From positions 1-42,125 of the forward strand of contig NZ_JACMOM010000228.1 in NCBI RefSeq assembly GCF_014378035.1: 42,125 bases of DNA. The letters are read 5' to 3'. Source of the stretch: Aeromicrobium sp. GTDB lineage: Bacteria; Actinomycetota; Actinomycetes; Propionibacteriales; Nocardioidaceae. Every line of letters begins with the position of its first letter. Positions within the stretch are counted from its first letter, which is position 1. This document shows positions 39,676-42,125 of the stretch, one piece after another. The notes beneath the pieces are model-generated. The model made no database searches. It was not told where the DNA came from and was given only the letters and a program-made list of their open reading frames with translations. Made by a program: the position numbers and the translations under genes.

Positions 39676-41562
39676 ATGTCGCCACGCCCGCTGCGCACAG
39701 CTGCCAGCATCACCTCAGTCATCGCCTTGGCGATCGGGGGTGTTGCCGGCACCACGAGCGTCGCGCACGCCGCCCCGGGAGATGTGAATACGACACTGTG
39801 CGCGGGTACGCCGATCTGGACGGGCGGGTTTGACGACAGCGACTTCGGGCAGGTGGTCCATGGCCGCACGACGACGCACGGCATCACCCCGGAGGCCTTC
39901 GCCGGCACCTACGTCGACACGCTCGTGGGCGGCGCAGGACGCGGCAAGGACATCCTGCTGTTCCGCATGACCGGCAGCCGTGTCACGAAGCCCGACGGCA
40001 GCGTCGACGCCGGTATCTGGGCTGGCATGTCCGGATCGCCGGTCTATGACAACGACGACAACCTGATCGGCTCGGTCTCGTACGGCTTCAGCGGCGCGCC
40101 GAGCAACCTTGCCGGTGTCACGCCCGCGGCCGACATCATCAACGTCGACAAGCCGTCGGCCGTCACCACGCAGGCCACCAGCGCCGAGGTACCAACCTCG
40201 ATGCGCTCGTCATTGGCAAAGGCCAGCACCACTCCGTCCGACAGCGCGGCTGACTACTCCACGATCCACCCGCTGACCCTGCCTCGCGTCTCGGTGGGCT
40301 CCCGTCGAGCTGCTGCGACCGCGACCGCGATGGCCGCCAAGTCCCGCACTCTTGCCAAGAAGACCGGAGGCAAGGAGGTGAGATTCGCGACTGCGGCAAA
40401 GGCAGCCGCGCCTCTCGACGCGGCCGAGGCCATCGTTCCCGGCGGAAACATCGCCACGGCGTGGTCCTACGGCGATGTGACCATGGGATCCGTCGGCACC
40501 ATCACCGCGATCTGCGGTGACAACGGCGAGAAGGTGTTCGCCTTTGGCCACCCTGACGACTTCAGCGGCTCCTCCACCGAGACGTTCCACGCCGCCAAAG
40601 CCGTCCAGATCCAGGAGGACAGCGCCTCCGGCTCGTACAAGATCGCCAACATCGACATGACCCCGGTCGGGCAGATCACGCAGGATCGACTCAGCGGCGT
40701 CATGGGCGTCATCGGCCAGTTCCCGGCGACGACGAGGGTCACCTCCCGGACGACCGTCGGTGCGACCACGTCGTCGGCCACCACCCACGTGTCCGTGCCA
40801 GCGGCACTCGGTACTGCCGTCGGCAACCAGGTCGTCAACGACGTCATCGCGGACCTCGATCAGTACAGCGCGGGCGGCGAGGCTCTCATGACGTGGAAGA
40901 TCGGCTACACGCCGCAGGGCGGCGCTCCGGCGACGTACTCCCGGACGCAGCTGATCTCGACCGACTCGTTCTTCGCGGATCAGGCACCATTCGACGTGGC
41001 CAGCGACGTGGAGTTCCTGCAGCTCGGATCGGACCGGAAGGTCACCATCAACTCCGTGACGATCAGCTCCACGTTGCGCCCGGACTACAAGGGGCTGCGC
41101 ATCTCGCAGGTCGACATCCGCAAGAACGGTCAGTGGGTCAAGGCGAAGATCAACTCCAAGGTCACCGCCAGGAAGGGCAAGCCGTTCCGGGTCCAGGTCC
41201 ACCTGACACCAACAGTCGGATCGGTAGCCACTCCGGTGCTGAAGCGCGCCGACATTCGCGTGGCGACCGGCGCAGTCGGAACCGGTCAGGTGAGCTTCGA
41301 CGGAGGACTCGAGAGCTCCAGCGGCGGTGAGGCGGACTTCACGATCTCGCCGAGCGAGGGGGACGGGGAGGGGTTCTACGACACCACCCCGCTCACGGTG
41401 TCCCAGGTGATCGCAGTGCTGAAGTCGCAGCCGCGCAACGACAGCGTGCGGAGCTCGCAGTCCTTCTTCTCGGGCTCCGGACCGCACGTGTGGAATCGCA
41501 CCACCGCGACGCCAGCAGTCACCTCCGGCAGCTTCCTGCTGAGACTCGCCTACATCAGGTAG
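39676..41562 (+). CDS. Secreted SpoIVB-like S55 peptidase domain protein
   Basis: 628-residue exported protein. A signal peptide (AASITSVIALAIGGVAGTTS, cleavage near VAHA-AP, about residue 35) is followed by an S55 (SpoIVB) serine protease-like domain: FRMTGSRVTKPDGSVDAGIW, the nucleophile motif GMSGSPVYD (117-124), then IGSVSYGFSGAP and EKVFAFGHPDDFSG, both typical of this family. The C-terminal about 300 residues form beta-rich repeats without a recognised name (e.g. SQVDIRKNGQWVKAKI). S55 is best known for SpoIVB in endospore signalling, which this organism is not expected to perform, so the substrate is unknown. ATG 39676 has GGGGAGGA upstream. Monocistronic. Confidence 0.85.
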   Translation: MSPRPLRTAASITSVIALAIGGVAGTTSVAHAAPGDVNTTLCAGTPIWTGGFDDSDFGQVVHGRTTTHGITPEAFAGTYVDTLVGGAGRGKDILLFRMTGSRVTKPDGSVDAGIWAGMSGSPVYDNDDNLIGSVSYGFSGAPSNLAGVTPAADIINVDKPSAVTTQATSAEVPTSMRSSLAKASTTPSDSAADYSTIHPLTLPRVSVGSRRAAATATAMAAKSRTLAKKTGGKEVRFATAAKAAAPLDAAEAIVPGGNIATAWSYGDVTMGSVGTITAICGDNGEKVFAFGHPDDFSGSSTETFHAAKAVQIQEDSASGSYKIANIDMTPVGQITQDRLSGVMGVIGQFPATTRVTSRTTVGATTSSATTHVSVPAALGTAVGNQVVNDVIADLDQYSAGGEALMTWKIGYTPQGGAPATYSRTQLISTDSFFADQAPFDVASDVEFLQLGSDRKVTINSVTISSTLRPDYKGLRISQVDIRKNGQWVKAKINSKVTARKGKPFRVQVHLTPTVGSVATPVLKRADIRVATGAVGTGQVSFDGGLESSSGGEADFTISPSEGDGEGFYDTTPLTVSQVIAVLKSQPRNDSVRSSQSFFSGSGPHVWNRTTATPAVTSGSFLLRLAYIR

Positions 41563-41574
41563 AGACATCGCGGG

Positions 41575-41612
41575 TCGGGAGGGAGTGTGACCACGTGGGC
41601 AAGTCCTCCCGA
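41575..41612 (+). repeat. Hairpin between the S55 gene and pckG
   Basis: Perfect inverted repeat TCGGGAGG/CCTCCCGA with a 22-nt loop, 12 nt after the S55 stop. It may end that transcript (no T-run) or belong to the pckG control region. Confidence 0.4.
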
Positions 41613-41618
41613 CAAAGG

Positions 41619-41634
41619 TGTGACTATGTTCACC
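41619..41634 (+). promoter_or_regulatory. CRP/GlxR-like site upstream of pckG
   Basis: TGTGA-CTATGT-TCACC matches the TGTGA-N6-TCACA pattern of CRP/GlxR regulators with one mismatch. It lies 164 bp before the pckG start, a long distance that allows a promoter in between. Carbon-source control of PEP carboxykinase would make sense. Confidence 0.5.
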
Positions 41635-41797
41635 CGGTTGGCGTACCCATGAAGGGGTAGTTGAGCGTAAAGTCGCTCCAATCGCCATCGCCCGTCGGTG
41701 GCGGAACATCACACATCAGCTACCCGGGGTGCCACCGCCCAGGGAGTGCGAGCCAGTTTGCGCTTGGCCGCGATGCGCGAGAAGGAAAAGTTCACAC

Positions 41798-42125
41798 ATG
41801 ACCTCTGAGACCGTCAGCTCCACCTACCGAACGTCCCACGCCAACCTCCAGGCCTGGGTCGACGAGGTAGCCGCCCTCACGAAACCAGCTCGAATCCACT
41901 GGGTCGAGGGCACGCCCGAGGAGTGGGTCTCCCTGACCGACGACCTCGTCGCGTCCGGCACCTTCGTGCGCCTCGACGAGCAGAAGAAGCCCAACTCGTT
42001 CTGGTGCGCGTCCGACCCCAGCGACGTCGCCCGGGTCGAGGACCGCACCTTCATCTGCAGTGTCGACGAGGCCGACAGCGGCCCGACGAACAACTGGATG
42101 GAGCCGTCGGAGATGAAAGAGCTCA
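41798..42125 (+). CDS. pckG: Phosphoenolpyruvate carboxykinase (GTP), N-terminal part
   Basis: First 109 codons of GTP-dependent PEPCK, the gluconeogenic enzyme converting oxaloacetate to PEP; the rest lies past the window. The N-terminus is characteristic: HANLQAWVDEVAALTKPARI, HWVEGTPEEWVSLTDDLV, RLDEQKKPNSFWCASDPSDV, and DEADSGPTNNWMEP. ATG 41798 has GAAGGAAAAG upstream. The long 235-bp upstream region contains a hairpin and a CRP/GlxR-like site and no other gene. Confidence 0.95.
   Translation, partial: MTSETVSSTYRTSHANLQAWVDEVAALTKPARIHWVEGTPEEWVSLTDDLVASGTFVRLDEQKKPNSFWCASDPSDVARVEDRTFICSVDEADSGPTNNWMEPSEMKEL

Noticed and set aside
40210-41712. Open frame of 500 codons opposite the S55 gene
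   Set aside because: Mirror frame; the plus-strand gene has a signal peptide, family motifs and a good ribosome site.
1-42125. CRISPR arrays, insertion sequences, intact integrases or transposases, toxin-antitoxin pairs
   Set aside because: No regularly spaced repeats and no transposase, integrase or toxin motifs were seen anywhere; mobile-element evidence is limited to the tRNA half at 3662.

Overview
The window looks like chromosomal DNA of a high-GC actinobacterium. Supporting features are the strong GC bias at third codon positions, many GTG starts with ATGA/GTGA overlaps, several apparently leaderless genes, GTP-type PEP carboxykinase, a fused-alpha transhydrogenase, a SigF-family sigma factor, a GAF-ANTAR protein and the Ku/LigD end-joining pair. 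A member of the Nocardioidaceae or a relative is a guess, not a demonstrated assignment.

Layout. (1) 1-4190: 3'-truncated aconitase-family gene, a GNAT acetyltransferase, then a decayed stretch with a possible gene relic, a disrupted NirK-type multicopper oxidase pseudogene, a tRNA 3' half followed by its own terminator, and an intact tRNA-Ser(CGA). (2) 4278-15413: a divergent peptide-scavenging locus. Leftward are an M20 peptidase and a cytoplasmic penicillin-binding-protein-like serine hydrolase. Rightward is an eight-gene, nearly gapless operon: membrane-anchored oligopeptide-binding protein, two permeases, a two-domain ATPase, S66 LD-carboxypeptidase, a lone SIS domain, M19 dipeptidase and a P-loop small-molecule kinase. 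(3) 15427-18278: FMN reductase, flavin-dependent monooxygenase and a quinone-reductase-like protein. (4) 18358-23350: tadA with its partner and a 33-codon ORF, upp, a 39-residue membrane peptide and pntAB. (5) 23500-32943: mostly housekeeping and metabolic genes (menB, an SDR, an ACT-domain protein, DUF3817, a LysR regulator divergent from gabT-gabD, membrane and LURP-like proteins, a hexapeptide acetyltransferase). (6) 33040-39350: ku, GAF-ANTAR, an unknown protein, a SigF-type sigma factor, ligD and a LigD-linked coiled/membrane protein. Two sequences match the SigF promoter pattern here, one directly before ligD. (7) 39419-42125: terminator, tRNA-Arg(ACG), a secreted SpoIVB-like S55 protease homologue, and the start of pckG behind a CRP/GlxR-like site.

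The two most interesting assemblies are the peptide operon, which reads as a possible muropeptide or D-amino-acid-peptide salvage system (peptide import, LD- and dipeptide hydrolysis, sugar-type SIS plus kinase), and the end-joining cluster, where a general-stress sigma factor sits back to back with ligD behind a SigF-like promoter. Both roles are inference from sequence and gene order.
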